Below are positions 56,171-64,000 of a DNA stretch of 64,000 nucleotides, piece by piece. How positions within the stretch are numbered: position 1 is the stretch's first letter; each line of letters starts with the position of its first letter. Source of the DNA: Lactococcus taiwanensis (lineage in GTDB: Bacteria > Bacillota > Bacilli > Lactobacillales > Streptococcaceae); NCBI RefSeq assembly GCF_014905395.1, contig NZ_BNDT01000002.1, forward strand, positions 248,001 through 312,000, in the 5' to 3' direction. The position numbers were made by a program, and so were the translations under genes. Below the pieces are notes generated by a model that saw only the letters and a list, made by a program, of their open reading frames with translations, ran no database searches and was not told the DNA's origin.

Positions 56171-56176
56171 GCGTTT

Positions 56177-56182
56177 ATTATA
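56177..56182 (-). promoter_or_regulatory. -10 box of the small hypothetical gene, 6 bp before the start codon
   Basis: TATAAT on the minus strand; no TG extension. Confidence 0.55.
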
Positions 56183-56222
56183 CTTCAAATTGAGTAAAAA
56201 GTTGAGCAATAACGGTAAAAGC

Positions 56223-56419
56223 TTGATTTTCAGAGAGAATTTTTATAAAATTGTCAGGTACGTTTTGATAACGAATCTTGTTATCTAAAAATAACTACCG
56301 TACGACGGTGCTTCGCACCAGCTCTTGGATAGAACATCTAGGAGATGCTAATGATGGGTTCAGAGCAAGCTGAAATGCAGATGCTCAAAGAACTTATGTA
56401 GCGGGAGAACTGTTAAAAA
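56223..56419 (+). promoter_or_regulatory. Promoter and structured leader of mvk
   Basis: TTGATT (56223-56228), 17 bp, TAAAAT (56246-56251). The leader of about 160 nt can fold GTACG/CGTAC (56258-56303) around GATAAC/GTTATC (56267-56285), then ACCGT/ACGGT, GGTGC-TTC-GCACC (56307-56319), CATCT-AGG-AGATG (56335-56347) and GAGCA/TGCTC. No T-run follows. Confidence 0.5.
56351..56401 (+). CDS. Possible leader peptide before mvk
   Basis: 16 codons, MMGSEQAEMQMLKELM then TAG, with AGGAGA 6 nt upstream inside the CATCT/AGATG hairpin. Met-rich (5 of 16). It ends 18 nt before the mvk ATG. Coding is uncertain. Confidence 0.35.
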   Translation: MMGSEQAEMQMLKELM

Positions 56420-57352
56420 ATGACTATAAACAAAATGGGTGTCGGAATCGCCCATTCCAAGTTAATTTTGATTGGAGAGCATTCCGTCGTATACGGTCAA
56501 CCAGCAATTGCCTTACCTGTCACTATTCTCAAGACAACTGCGACATTGACCTCGTCAAAATACGGGCAATATATTGAAAATAATGAGTTCCGTAGAAGAA
56601 TTGATTTGATGGGAGATGAGTTTGAAGGGATTCGCCAGTTAATTATGCGTTTGCTTAGTAAATTTCATTCTTCAAAGATGCCTTTCTCATTAGAAATTGA
56701 TTCAAATATTCCACAAGGGCGTGGTTTAGGCGCATCAGCTTCTTTGGCTACGGCAATCACGCGAGCTTTTTATGACTTTTTCGAAACTGAGTTACCCCAA
56801 AGTGATCTGATGTTTTATGCTAATTTTTCTGAGAATATTACACATGGTAAATCCTCGGGGATAGATGTAGCGACCGTAAACTCAGAGCAGCCGCTCTGGT
56901 TTATCAAGGATACCGCCATTGAGCCTTTTGAGCTGAATTTGCATGGCTTTATTGTTATCGGAGATACAGGTGTTCATGGCTTTACAAGCCAAGCGATCAA
57001 TATTGTACGTGAAAAGTTAGTCGAAGAAAAGAAAAAAACGCAGGCACATATTAACCAATTAGGGGAATTAGCAACAGCCTCAAAAAATTTCTTGATGACT
57101 AACCAACTAAGTGCCTTTGGTAAAGTGATGAATAAAGCCCATGGTATTCTTTCTGAGCTTGGCGTTTCACACCCTCGTCTTGAGACGTTGGTGGATACAG
57201 CTCTTAAAAACGGGGCACTCGGAGCTAAATTAACGGGTTCTGGTTTAGGGGGTGTCATGGTAGCGTTGGCTGAAAATGAAAAAGATGCGATTCGCATCAG
57301 TCAGCGTTTGCTAAAAAATGGCGCGAAGAACACGTGGATTTATTCATTCTGA
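56420..57352 (+). CDS. mvk: Mevalonate kinase
   Basis: 310-residue GHMP kinase with GRGLGASASLATAI (ATP loop) and the C-terminal KLTGSGLGGVMVAL motif. Phosphorylates mevalonate, the first kinase step to isopentenyl diphosphate. The ribosome site GGGAGAA is 14 nt from the ATG, a long spacing. A strong terminator separates it from mvaD. Confidence 0.92.
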   Translation: MTINKMGVGIAHSKLILIGEHSVVYGQPAIALPVTILKTTATLTSSKYGQYIENNEFRRRIDLMGDEFEGIRQLIMRLLSKFHSSKMPFSLEIDSNIPQGRGLGASASLATAITRAFYDFFETELPQSDLMFYANFSENITHGKSSGIDVATVNSEQPLWFIKDTAIEPFELNLHGFIVIGDTGVHGFTSQAINIVREKLVEEKKKTQAHINQLGELATASKNFLMTNQLSAFGKVMNKAHGILSELGVSHPRLETLVDTALKNGALGAKLTGSGLGGVMVALAENEKDAIRISQRLLKNGAKNTWIYSF

Positions 57353-57390
57353 GATCTGCTTTAACCCTAAAAGATCGAAACTAAACTATT

Positions 57391-57418
57391 AAAAGACAAC
57401 GTAGGTTGTCTTTTTTTG
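57391..57418 (+). terminator. Terminator of mvk
   Basis: AAAGACAAC-GTAG-GTTGTCTTT followed by TTTT. Confidence 0.88.
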
Positions 57419-57451
57419 CTGCTAGTGTACAAGTAGCTCTATTGGCTTTTA

Positions 57452-57460
57452 TGATATAAT
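57452..57460 (+). promoter_or_regulatory. Extended -10 of mvaD, 6 bp before the start codon
   Basis: TGATATAAT is followed by AGTTTC and ATG 57467; no ribosome site. Predicted leaderless. Confidence 0.74.
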
Positions 57461-57466
57461 AGTTTC

Positions 57467-58423
57467 ATGAAAAATATTGTCACAGCGCGGGCGCACACAA
57501 ATATCGCCTTGATTAAATACTGGGGGAAAGCAGACTCAACCCTAAATATTCCTACGACAAGTTCTTTGTCTATGACCTTGGATCAATTTTATACCACCAC
57601 GGCAGTCGAATTTACGGAATCGCCAGCAGACCGATTGATTCTAAATCAGCAAGAAACAGATGCGACACGCGTGAGCCAATTTTTGATGATGATGCGCGCA
57701 AAATACGGACAATTTCCAAATGTAAAGATTACTTCCGAAAACCATGTGCCAACAGCAGCGGGACTTGCATCAAGTGCTTCGAGCTTTGCAGCATTGACGG
57801 CAGCCATGTTTGGATTGCTCGAGTTAGAAAAAGATGATGCGGAACTTTCTAGGATTGCACGACGCGGATCAGGATCGGCTTCGCGTTCTCTTTTTGGTAA
57901 TTTTGCAATCTGGAATAAAGGGACAGACGATCGTTCATCTTTTGCAGAGTCTTTTTATAATCAAGACATTGGACTTTCAATGATTGTGGCGGAAATCTCC
58001 TCAGAAAAGAAAAAAATGTCCTCTACTAAAGGAATGCAACTAGCTCAAACCGCCCCGACCTATGGGGCCTGGGTGGAAAAGTCTGCTTATCAATTGGAAG
58101 AGATGAAGTCCGCTATTCTTAAAGAAGACATTGAAAAAATTGGCTTAATTGCTCAAGACAATGCTTTGGGGATGCATGAGCAAAATCGTCGGTGTGAAGC
58201 GCCCTTTGATTATTTTACAAAAGAGACACAGCGCGTGGTGGATTTTACTGCGCAGTGCTACCGAGCAGGTCTACTTGCTTTTGTCACAATTGATGCAGGG
58301 CCAAATGTAAAAATTATTACTGATCATGCGACTGAGAAAAAACTGCTTGCTAAATTTCGAGCAGAATTTCCCGAACTAACTTTTGACGTCGCACATGCAG
58401 GAGGGGCTTATGAGTACCTTTGA
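57467..58423 (+). CDS. mvaD: Diphosphomevalonate decarboxylase
   Basis: 318 residues with ALIKYWGK and the PTAAGLASSASSFAAL ATP loop of the family. Converts diphosphomevalonate to isopentenyl diphosphate. Starts a mvaD-mvaK2-fni operon; its end overlaps mvaK2 by 14 bp. Confidence 0.95.
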   Translation: MKNIVTARAHTNIALIKYWGKADSTLNIPTTSSLSMTLDQFYTTTAVEFTESPADRLILNQQETDATRVSQFLMMMRAKYGQFPNVKITSENHVPTAAGLASSASSFAALTAAMFGLLELEKDDAELSRIARRGSGSASRSLFGNFAIWNKGTDDRSSFAESFYNQDIGLSMIVAEISSEKKKMSSTKGMQLAQTAPTYGAWVEKSAYQLEEMKSAILKEDIEKIGLIAQDNALGMHEQNRRCEAPFDYFTKETQRVVDFTAQCYRAGLLAFVTIDAGPNVKIITDHATEKKLLAKFRAEFPELTFDVAHAGGAYEYL

Positions 58424-59387
58424 TGAAGCAGTCATTGTCAATGTACCGGGAAAGTTGTTTTTTGCAGGGGAATATGCAGTAACACGACCAGAAGGCTTAG
58501 CATTGGTGACAACCATTGCGACGGATTTTACAGTCAAAATCTCAGCAGGAGACAGATCATCACATCTCCAAACCAATGTTGCAATGGCAGATTATGACTT
58601 TTCAATAAATAAAATTAGTGTAACATCAGATAACCCTTGGAATTTTGCTCTGACCGCTTTGAAAAAAACCTTGGACTTTACTGACGGTTCTATCAGTAAA
58701 GTCAAAAATGTCTGGCCTGAGGTGACTATTGAAATTACAAGTGATATGGGCTTTGGCGATCGAAAAAAAGGTTACGGATCTAGCGCCTCTGTGGTCTGTG
58801 GTGTGGTAAATGCTACTAATACCTACTTTAAGCTAGGACTGACTTTAGCAGAGCGCTTTGTGATTGCCGCAGAAGCCCATTACGAAGTGCAAGGCTCAGG
58901 TTCTATGGGGGATATTGCAGCCATAATGTATGGGGGAAGTGTATTATATAAAAACCGTACTCAAGTGCTCCCCCTTGATATGCCTTGGGCAACTTATGTG
59001 GTACAAACGCAAAAAGCTGCAAAAACATCAGAAAAATTAAAAATTGAACTGTCTGATGATTTTTATCAGACTTCTGATCACTTGGTCAGAGCGCTGACAG
59101 CAGCGATTGCTCAACAAGATTTTCAATGTTTTAAAGAAAAACTTTTAGAAAATCAAAAGCTTCTTTTACATCACATTCCTGAAGGTTACATGACGGATAA
59201 GTTGTCACTGGCCTTAAAAATGATTAATGCCTACCCTGAGTTTGCAGGTAAAATTTCCGGAGCAGGTTTCGGAGAAAATGTGATTTTATTTGCAGAAAAT
59301 GAGGCACCTATCAAAGTACTGCAAAAAAAATTAGAGGATCATGGTATACACTTGTTTAAAGCAGAAATTTCGGAAAAGAACACATGA
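58410..59387 (+). CDS. mvaK2: Phosphomevalonate kinase
   Basis: 325-residue GHMP kinase (VPGKLFFAGEYAV; GYGSSASVVCGVV; KISGAGFGENVILF). ATG 58410 follows CAGGAGGGG; the longer frame has no ribosome site. Two CTGAC palindromes lie inside the gene. Overlaps fni by 4 bp (ATGA). Confidence 0.93.
   Translation: MSTFDEAVIVNVPGKLFFAGEYAVTRPEGLALVTTIATDFTVKISAGDRSSHLQTNVAMADYDFSINKISVTSDNPWNFALTALKKTLDFTDGSISKVKNVWPEVTIEITSDMGFGDRKKGYGSSASVVCGVVNATNTYFKLGLTLAERFVIAAEAHYEVQGSGSMGDIAAIMYGGSVLYKNRTQVLPLDMPWATYVVQTQKAAKTSEKLKIELSDDFYQTSDHLVRALTAAIAQQDFQCFKEKLLENQKLLLHHIPEGYMTDKLSLALKMINAYPEFAGKISGAGFGENVILFAENEAPIKVLQKKLEDHGIHLFKAEISEKNT
58681..58696. repeat. CTGAC palindrome copy 23, inside mvaK2 (CTGAC-GGTTCT-ATCAG)
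   Basis: Encodes part of FTDGSISKV; one arm mismatch, outer bases TTTA/TAAA also symmetric. Confidence 0.75.
59074..59089. repeat. CTGAC palindrome copy 24, inside mvaK2 (CTGAT-CACTTG-GTCAG)
   Basis: Directly preceded by another inverted repeat, GTCTGAT/ATCAGAC (59051-59071). Confidence 0.7.
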
Positions 59388-60442
59388 TAAAAAACGAAAA
59401 AGCAATTCATCAACATCGCAAAGACGAGCACCTCTCATTAGCAATCAAATACTGGCGTGATCAACGAAACAAGACAGCAGGCTTAACGTTTTCTGATTTA
59501 CGCCTTATTCCCAATACGCTCCCAGAGATTGCTCTTGAGGACATTAAGCTGTCCAGCAATTTTTTGGGTGCGTCCTTTGAATTTCCTTTTTACATTGAGG
59601 CGATGACGGGAGGGACACCACGCGCTGACAAGCTTAATGCACAACTGGCCCAAATTGCAAAAAGTCAAGGTCTGGCTATGGCTGTTGGTTCACAATCAAT
59701 TGCCCTAAAATACCCTGAACTGGCTGCAGGCTTTAAAAATGTCCGAGCACTCCATCCCTCTGGCTTTCTTTTTGCCAATCTAGGGGCTGGGCATTCTTTG
59801 GAAAATGCTAAGCGTGCTGTAGAGATGATTGAGGCTAATGCCTTAGAAATACATGTTAATACAGCGCAAGAGTTACCTATGGATGAAGGGGATCGGGCCT
59901 TTCGCTGGTTAGACAATATTAATGAAATTTCAGAAAAGCTAGAGGTACCAGTCATTGTAAAAGAAGTTGGATTTGGCATGTCTCAGCAAACCTTTAAACA
60001 ACTCTCAGAAACTGCGGTGTCGGCTATTAACATCGGTGGAAACGGGGGAACAAATTTTGCGTGGATTGAGCGCAAACGCAGTCAAAATGGTTTTGATATT
60101 GATGATTTTGGACTTTCCACAGTAGAGAGTTTGTTGGAAGCCCAACTCACCCCACCCACCAAGCCCCTCATAGCTACAGGTGGGATTACTTCGGCGCAAG
60201 ATATAGTCAAAAGTTTAATCTTGGGAGCAGATCTTGCTAGTTCGGCAGGCTTTTTACTCTCCACTTTGAATGAGTCCGGCGTAGAAGCAGTGGAAGCTCT
60301 ACTTGAACAATGGAAAGCGGATTTAGCAAAAGGGATGACACTCTTGGGTGTCGTAGATATAATAGACTTAAAACAAGTTGACACACTCCTTTCACCACGT
60401 GCTTTAAGCTTTATTGAGCAACGTTCTGGGAAGATTTGGTAA
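59384..60442 (+). CDS. fni: Isopentenyl-diphosphate delta-isomerase, type 2 (FMN-dependent)
   Basis: 352 residues; TIM barrel with MTGGT near the N-terminus, IGGNGGTNF and ATGGITSAQD phosphate/FMN loops. Interconverts IPP and DMAPP. Last gene of the mevalonate operon, coupled to mvaK2. Confidence 0.94.
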   Translation: MIKNEKAIHQHRKDEHLSLAIKYWRDQRNKTAGLTFSDLRLIPNTLPEIALEDIKLSSNFLGASFEFPFYIEAMTGGTPRADKLNAQLAQIAKSQGLAMAVGSQSIALKYPELAAGFKNVRALHPSGFLFANLGAGHSLENAKRAVEMIEANALEIHVNTAQELPMDEGDRAFRWLDNINEISEKLEVPVIVKEVGFGMSQQTFKQLSETAVSAINIGGNGGTNFAWIERKRSQNGFDIDDFGLSTVESLLEAQLTPPTKPLIATGGITSAQDIVKSLILGADLASSAGFLLSTLNESGVEAVEALLEQWKADLAKGMTLLGVVDIIDLKQVDTLLSPRALSFIEQRSGKIW

Positions 60443-60451
60443 ACAAATTAT

Positions 60452-60480
60452 TTGGCAATGTAATCGAAATCATCTATAAT
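60452..60480 (+). promoter_or_regulatory. sodA promoter
   Basis: TTGGCA (60452-60457), 17 bp, TATAAT (60475-60480). Confidence 0.8.
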
Positions 60481-60518
60481 GAGAATAGAATTAAAATGAA
60501 AACAAAGGAGAAATAACG

Positions 60519-61139
60519 ATGGCATTTACATTACCAGAACTTCCCTACGCTTATGATGCGCTTGAACCTTTCTTTGATGAAGCAACGATGCACTTGCACC
60601 ACGAAAAACATCATCAAACTTACGTTAACAACCTCAATGCAGCGATTAAAAAACATAATGAGTTGGATGATAAAAGTCTTGAAGAATTACTGACAGACTT
60701 GTCAGCAATCCCAGAAGACATTCGTACAGCTGTCCGCAATAATGGTGGTGGACATTTGAACCACAGCCAATTTTGGCTTTGGCTCCGTCCTAACACAGAA
60801 GGCTCTGAAAACCATCCCGATGGTGAAATTGGTGATGCAATCGCCAAAGAATTCGGTAGCTTTGAAACATTCAAAGCAGAGTTTAAAGCAGCCGCAACTG
60901 GACGTTTTGGCTCAGGCTGGGCTTGGCTTGTCGTTGATGGCGATGGCAAATTGAAAGTCACTTCTACAGCTAACCAAGATAACCCAATCTCTGAAGGGTT
61001 AGTTCCTGTTTTGGGACTTGATGTTTGGGAACATGCTTATTACCTCAAATACCATAATGTACGTCCAGACTACATCGAAGCTTTCTTCAATCTTGTCAAC
61101 TGGGATAAAGTGAACGAACTTTATGCAAAAACAAAATAA
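60519..61139 (+). CDS. sodA: Manganese superoxide dismutase
   Basis: 206 residues of the Fe/Mn SOD family; metal ligands in [19 protein letters not shown] and [11 protein letters not shown]. Looks nearly identical to L. lactis SodA. AAAGGAG precedes the ATG. A CTGAC palindrome lies in the codons for LLTDLSAIP. Confidence 0.97.
   Translation: MAFTLPELPYAYDALEPFFDEATMHLHHEKHHQTYVNNLNAAIKKHNELDDKSLEELLTDLSAIPEDIRTAVRNNGGGHLNHSQFWLWLRPNTEGSENHPDGEIGDAIAKEFGSFETFKAEFKAAATGRFGSGWAWLVVDGDGKLKVTSTANQDNPISEGLVPVLGLDVWEHAYYLKYHNVRPDYIEAFFNLVNWDKVNELYAKTK
60690..60705. repeat. CTGAC palindrome copy 25, inside sodA (CTGAC-AGACTT-GTCAG)
   Basis: Perfect arms in a conserved coding region. Confidence 0.85.
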
Positions 61140-61156
61140 ACGTATAAAACATTAAT

Positions 61157-61192
61157 GAAAAGTTACTGACCGTCTCGTCAGTAACTTTTTTT
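61157..61192 (+). terminator. sodA terminator on CTGAC palindrome copy 26
   Basis: AAAAGTTACTGAC and GTCAGTAACTTTT pair around CGTCTC (core 61166-61181). Confidence 0.9.
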
Positions 61193-61215
61193 GTAAGTAA
61201 GCCATACCTGTTGAC

Positions 61216-61240
61216 AAAAAGGGAGAAGCCTACTTCTCCC
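61216..61240 (-). terminator. Orphan minus-strand terminator
   Basis: On the minus strand GGGAGAAG-TAGG-CTTCTCCC is followed by TTTTT. No minus-strand gene lies upstream of it, so it would end an antisense transcript of the cshB leader, or it is a relic. Confidence 0.55.
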
Positions 61241-61297
61241 ACCATTAAATAATCAGCGTTACAAAAAAAAGACAGGTTTCTTAAATGTTCATTTTCT

Positions 61298-61400
61298 GAT
61301 ATAATAGAAAAAAGTCCCTTCCATGGATAAATCAACATTTAAAAGGAACAAACGCATTGCGAAAATGCATCTGTTTCAAGCTTGACAATGAAAGAAAAAC
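61298..61400 (+). promoter_or_regulatory. Promoter and leader of cshB
   Basis: Extended -10 TGATATAAT (61297-61305 region) predicts a leader of about 90 nt with a GCATT-GCGAA-AATGC hairpin and only AAGAAA before the ATG. Confidence 0.5.
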
Positions 61401-62741
61401 ATGAAATTTACAGATTTTAACTTTAAAGACTATATTAATACAACACTAGAAAATATCAAATTTGAAAACCCAACTGAAGTCCAGGAAAAATTGATTCCTA
61501 TCGTTCTTTCTGGACGAGACTTAGTGGGTGAATCTAAGACTGGCTCCGGCAAAACACACACTTTTTTGCTTCCTATTTTCCAAAATTTGGACACAGATTT
61601 GGACGAAGTGCAAGCCGTCATCACTGCCCCTTCACGGGAGCTCGCAACCCAAATCTACAAAGCTGCTCAAGAGTTTGTCAAAGTCAATGATAAAATCCGC
61701 CTGTCTAATTTCGTGGGTGGAACGGACAAAGCGCGCCAAATCAAAAAATTGGAAAGTGCTCAGCCTCATATCGTTATTGGGACACCTGGTCGGATTCATG
61801 ATTTAGTAAAATCTAACGCACTCATTGTCCACACAGCCAAAACTTTTGTCGTGGATGAAGCGGACATGACCTTAGATATGGGCTTTTTGGCAGATGTTGA
61901 CCAAATTGCTAGTTCATTTGGTAAACGTGTGCAAATGTTGGTCTTTTCAGCAACGATTCCGCAAAAGTTGCAACCCTTCTTAAAAAAATACCTTCATAAT
62001 CCAGTCATGCAAAAAATTGCTAACAAAACGGTCATCTCAGATACGATCGAAAACTGGTTGGTTTCGACAAAAGGGAGTTCACATAATCAGCTCTTGCTGC
62101 AGTTAACAAAAGCGCTCAACCCTTATATGGCGATGATTTTCGCCAATACGAAAGGGCGCGTGGATGATATTCACCATTTCTTAACAAGTAATGGACTTAA
62201 AGTGGCTAAAATTCATGGAGATGTACCTCCGCGTGAACGCAAACGCATCATGAACGCCATCAAAAATCTAGATTATCAATATGTGGTTGCAACAGATATT
62301 GCAGCTCGTGGGATTGATATCGAAGGAGTTTCGCATATTATCAATGATGAAATTCCAAAAGATTTGACATTCTTTGTGCACCGCGTAGGACGTTCTGGTC
62401 GCAATGGCTTGCGGGGAACAGCTATCACCTTATATAGCCCTTCCGATGACTCAAGCATCCGTGAAATTGAAAAAATGGGTGTTACTTTCCAACCTAAAGC
62501 AGTAAAAAATGGCGAGATTGTTGACTCGTATGACCGTGATCGTCGTGAAAAACGGACCAAAAAACAAGAAGAATTATCTACCAAAACTATTGGTGCCCTC
62601 AAAAAAGGGAAAAAACACGTTAAGCCAGGCTACAAACGCGCCATTAAATGGCAAATTGAAGAAGATAATAAGAAAAAACGTCGTGCTGAACGTAACAAAA
62701 ATGCGCGCAAACAGCGTGAATCACGTAAACAAAGTTTTTAA
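61401..62741 (+). CDS. cshB: DEAD-box RNA helicase CshB
   Basis: 446 residues: Q motif (NPTEVQ), SKTGSGKT, PSREL, TPGR, DEAD, SAT, HRVGRSGR and a lysine/arginine-rich tail. The divergent Q motif and basic tail fit CshB, a cold-adaptation helicase. Its weak ribosome site and long leader resemble those of cshA in this window. Confidence 0.9.
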   Translation: MKFTDFNFKDYINTTLENIKFENPTEVQEKLIPIVLSGRDLVGESKTGSGKTHTFLLPIFQNLDTDLDEVQAVITAPSRELATQIYKAAQEFVKVNDKIRLSNFVGGTDKARQIKKLESAQPHIVIGTPGRIHDLVKSNALIVHTAKTFVVDEADMTLDMGFLADVDQIASSFGKRVQMLVFSATIPQKLQPFLKKYLHNPVMQKIANKTVISDTIENWLVSTKGSSHNQLLLQLTKALNPYMAMIFANTKGRVDDIHHFLTSNGLKVAKIHGDVPPRERKRIMNAIKNLDYQYVVATDIAARGIDIEGVSHIINDEIPKDLTFFVHRVGRSGRNGLRGTAITLYSPSDDSSIREIEKMGVTFQPKAVKNGEIVDSYDRDRREKRTKKQEELSTKTIGALKKGKKHVKPGYKRAIKWQIEEDNKKKRRAERNKNARKQRESRKQSF

Positions 62742-62758
62742 GTTTAAGGTAGCAAAAC

Positions 62759-63343
62759 ATGCGCAAACTGCTTAAATTTTCAGGAGGAATTTTAGCAAGT
62801 TTTCTCTTACTTTGCTTGATTTGTCTTGGCTTAATACTGAGTAAAGCGAATACTTCGGTAGCTAAAGACCACAAGATTGACACAATTCTTGTCCTAGGAG
62901 CAAAGGTTGAAGCTAATAAAAAACCTTCACATATCATGCAAGAAAGACTGGAAGCTGCACGGCTACTGGCCCAAAAAAATCCTCAAGCGTCAATTATTGT
63001 CTCGGGAGCAAAAAGGACTGACGAACCAATCAGTGAGGCAGCTAGCATGAAAAATTACCTAGTCAGTCACGGGATAGCTAGGGAGCGGATTATCGCTGAA
63101 ACAAAAGCCCAAAATACTGCAGAAAATATTTATTATTCTAAAAAATATTTTTGCGGTAAAACGGTAGTGGTCACCAGTGATTTTCATCTCTACCGAGCGC
63201 TTTATTTGGCAAAGCGTCAAGGATTAAAGCTGATGGGTCAAGCAGCAGTAACCTCAGTAGACGTTCCGCTGACTTACGTAAGTTATTATAGCCATGAAGT
63301 CTTTGGGTTGATGGATGCTTTTGTCTTTGGCTCTATTTCCTAG
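62759..63343 (+). CDS. DUF218 (YdcF/SanA-like) membrane protein
   Basis: 194 residues: N-terminal membrane helix (residues 8-29), then a DUF218 domain (DTILVLGAKVEANKKPS, SGAKRTDEPISEAASMKNYL, ETKAQNTAENI, VVTSDFHLYRA). The family is linked to cell-envelope metabolism; activity unknown. Lies 17 bp after cshB with AAGGT as ribosome site, so probably co-transcribed. Confidence 0.85.
   Translation: MRKLLKFSGGILASFLLLCLICLGLILSKANTSVAKDHKIDTILVLGAKVEANKKPSHIMQERLEAARLLAQKNPQASIIVSGAKRTDEPISEAASMKNYLVSHGIARERIIAETKAQNTAENIYYSKKYFCGKTVVVTSDFHLYRALYLAKRQGLKLMGQAAVTSVDVPLTYVSYYSHEVFGLMDAFVFGSIS
63018..63033. repeat. CTGAC palindrome copy 28, inside the DUF218 gene (CTGAC-GAACCA-ATCAG)
   Basis: Encodes TDEPIS; one arm mismatch. 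Confidence 0.65.
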
Positions 63344-63351
63344 ACGAAGTA

Positions 63352-63367
63352 CTGATAGCTTTGTCAG
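63352..63367. repeat. CTGAC palindrome copy 27 (CTGAT-AGCTTT-GTCAG)
   Basis: Between the DUF218 stop and the RpiR-type gene; flanked by TA/TA but no T-run. Confidence 0.7.
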
Positions 63368-63414
63368 TAATAAAGTTGTACTAATCAATTTATTTTAAAT
63401 TGAAGCGAGGAATT

Positions 63415-64000
63415 ATGTTTTTACCAGAACAAATCAGTAAGCTCAATGAGCTTGAAAGTTTAGTTTTTGATTTTATCGTCAAATCACCCGAACAAGTTCA
63501 GCAAATGACGATTCGAGATTTGGCCAGCAAAGTGCATGTTTCAACCTCAACTATTGTCCGACTTTGCACAAAACTTGGTTTTGAGGGATGGGCTGATCTC
63601 AAGTTTTATTTGAAAAGTCAAGAGCGAGAAAAAACTCCTGAAGAACAGCATTATGATAACATGTTGGAGTTCAATATGTTTTTGCGTCGAATGAATACAG
63701 AAGCTTATCAAGCCCGGCTCAATCAAGCCGCCAAGATGATTGCTCAAGCCGATTACACTGTCTTTCTTGGTTTGGGAACCTCTGGTTCTCTCAGTGAGTA
63801 TGCCACGAAATATTTTGTCAATACGGGCCTACGGAGCTTTGTTATTTCAGACCCCTTTCAAGCTGTTCAAGTTCGAGGAATGGGAACAGTTGTCGCAGTA
63901 ATTTTATCTGTCTCTGGGGAAACAGAGCAAGTAGTAAAAAAAGAATTAGAGTTTAAAGCAGGTGGGGCCAAAATTATCTCTATCACAAACCATGAAGACT
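63415..64000 (+). CDS. RpiR/MurR-family transcriptional regulator, partial
   Basis: Starts at ATG 63415 after GCGAGG and runs off the window with no stop, giving 195 residues. N-terminal RpiR helix-turn-helix (MTIRDLASKVHVSTSTIVRL, then CTKLGFEGWADLKFYL) and the start of a SIS sugar-phosphate domain (VFLGLGTSGSLSEYATKYF, LSVSGETEQVV). These proteins sense phosphosugars; the target operon should lie beyond the window. Confidence 0.9.
   Translation, partial: MFLPEQISKLNELESLVFDFIVKSPEQVQQMTIRDLASKVHVSTSTIVRLCTKLGFEGWADLKFYLKSQEREKTPEEQHYDNMLEFNMFLRRMNTEAYQARLNQAAKMIAQADYTVFLGLGTSGSLSEYATKYFVNTGLRSFVISDPFQAVQVRGMGTVVAVILSVSGETEQVVKKELEFKAGGAKIISITNHED

Noticed and set aside
56315-56365. tRNA-like sequence before mvk
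   Set aside because: D-arm-like and anticodon-like pieces occur, but there is no acceptor stem, no T-arm and no plausible cloverleaf.
61096-61338. Minus-strand 80-codon frame between sodA and cshB
   Set aside because: Spans two terminators and the cshB promoter, has no ribosome site and unusual composition.

Overview
The window reads as a stretch of chromosomal backbone from a Lactococcus. RecA, PepA, SodA, GroEL and the mevalonate enzymes look lactococcal. The block dpp/opt peptide transporter - prfC - DEAD helicase - era - asnB - fpg(mutM) - recA - two serine/alanine-type permeases matches the order I remember for L. lactis. The species is left open; a garvieae-like lineage is possible. 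I see no rRNA, tRNA, IS element, prophage or CRISPR array.

Layout. 1-4.7 kb: end of a dpp/opt-type peptide ABC operon. 4.9-16.3 kb: RF3, RNA helicase CshA, Era, AsnB, MutM, RecA and two permeases on the minus strand. 16.4-21.1 kb: RicF/YlbF-YlbG, a SpxH-like protein, then CYTH, RelQ, NAD kinase and RluD (the Bacillus yjb cluster). 21.2-28.8 kb: a membrane cyclophilin, then an amino-acid section in which a histidine-rich leader peptide and terminator precede an ABC importer and a CntK-like DapF-fold racemase, followed by a LysP-type permease, an FMN reductase with a tail and an ApbE flavin transferase. 28.9-43.3 kb: LysRS, UPF0324 protein, ThiI, MFS pump, azoreductase, Na+/H+ antiporter, TyrRS, PBP1b, PepA. 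43.5-49.1 kb: DUF4651, thioredoxin, YtpR, NADH oxidase, competence SsbB, GroESL. 49.2-56 kb: VicX/VicK/VicR on the minus strand, then tmk-holB-ricT-yabA-rsmI. 56.2-60.4 kb: mevalonate pathway (mvk, mvaD-mvaK2-fni). 60.5-64 kb: SodA, CshB, DUF218 protein and the start of an RpiR-type regulator that runs off the end.

Regulatory sites read directly include CIRCE before groES, a com-box before ssbB, a CopR-type box before the azoreductase, a CodY-like box before a permease and structured leaders before cshA, mutM, mvk and an MFS pump. Eight genes, with a ninth possible, have their -10 box 6-7 nt before the ATG and no spaced Shine-Dalgarno, so they are probably transcribed as leaderless mRNAs.

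The most striking unexplained pattern is a dispersed palindrome, CTGAC-V-R-N-N-Y-N-GTCAG, with 26 good copies. They sit in terminators, over stop codons and inside conserved genes. The arms are constant and the centres differ from copy to copy. Second is the predicted histidine-attenuated uptake/racemase operon. Third is an FMN reductase carrying a candidate flavinylation motif beside a cytoplasmic ApbE.
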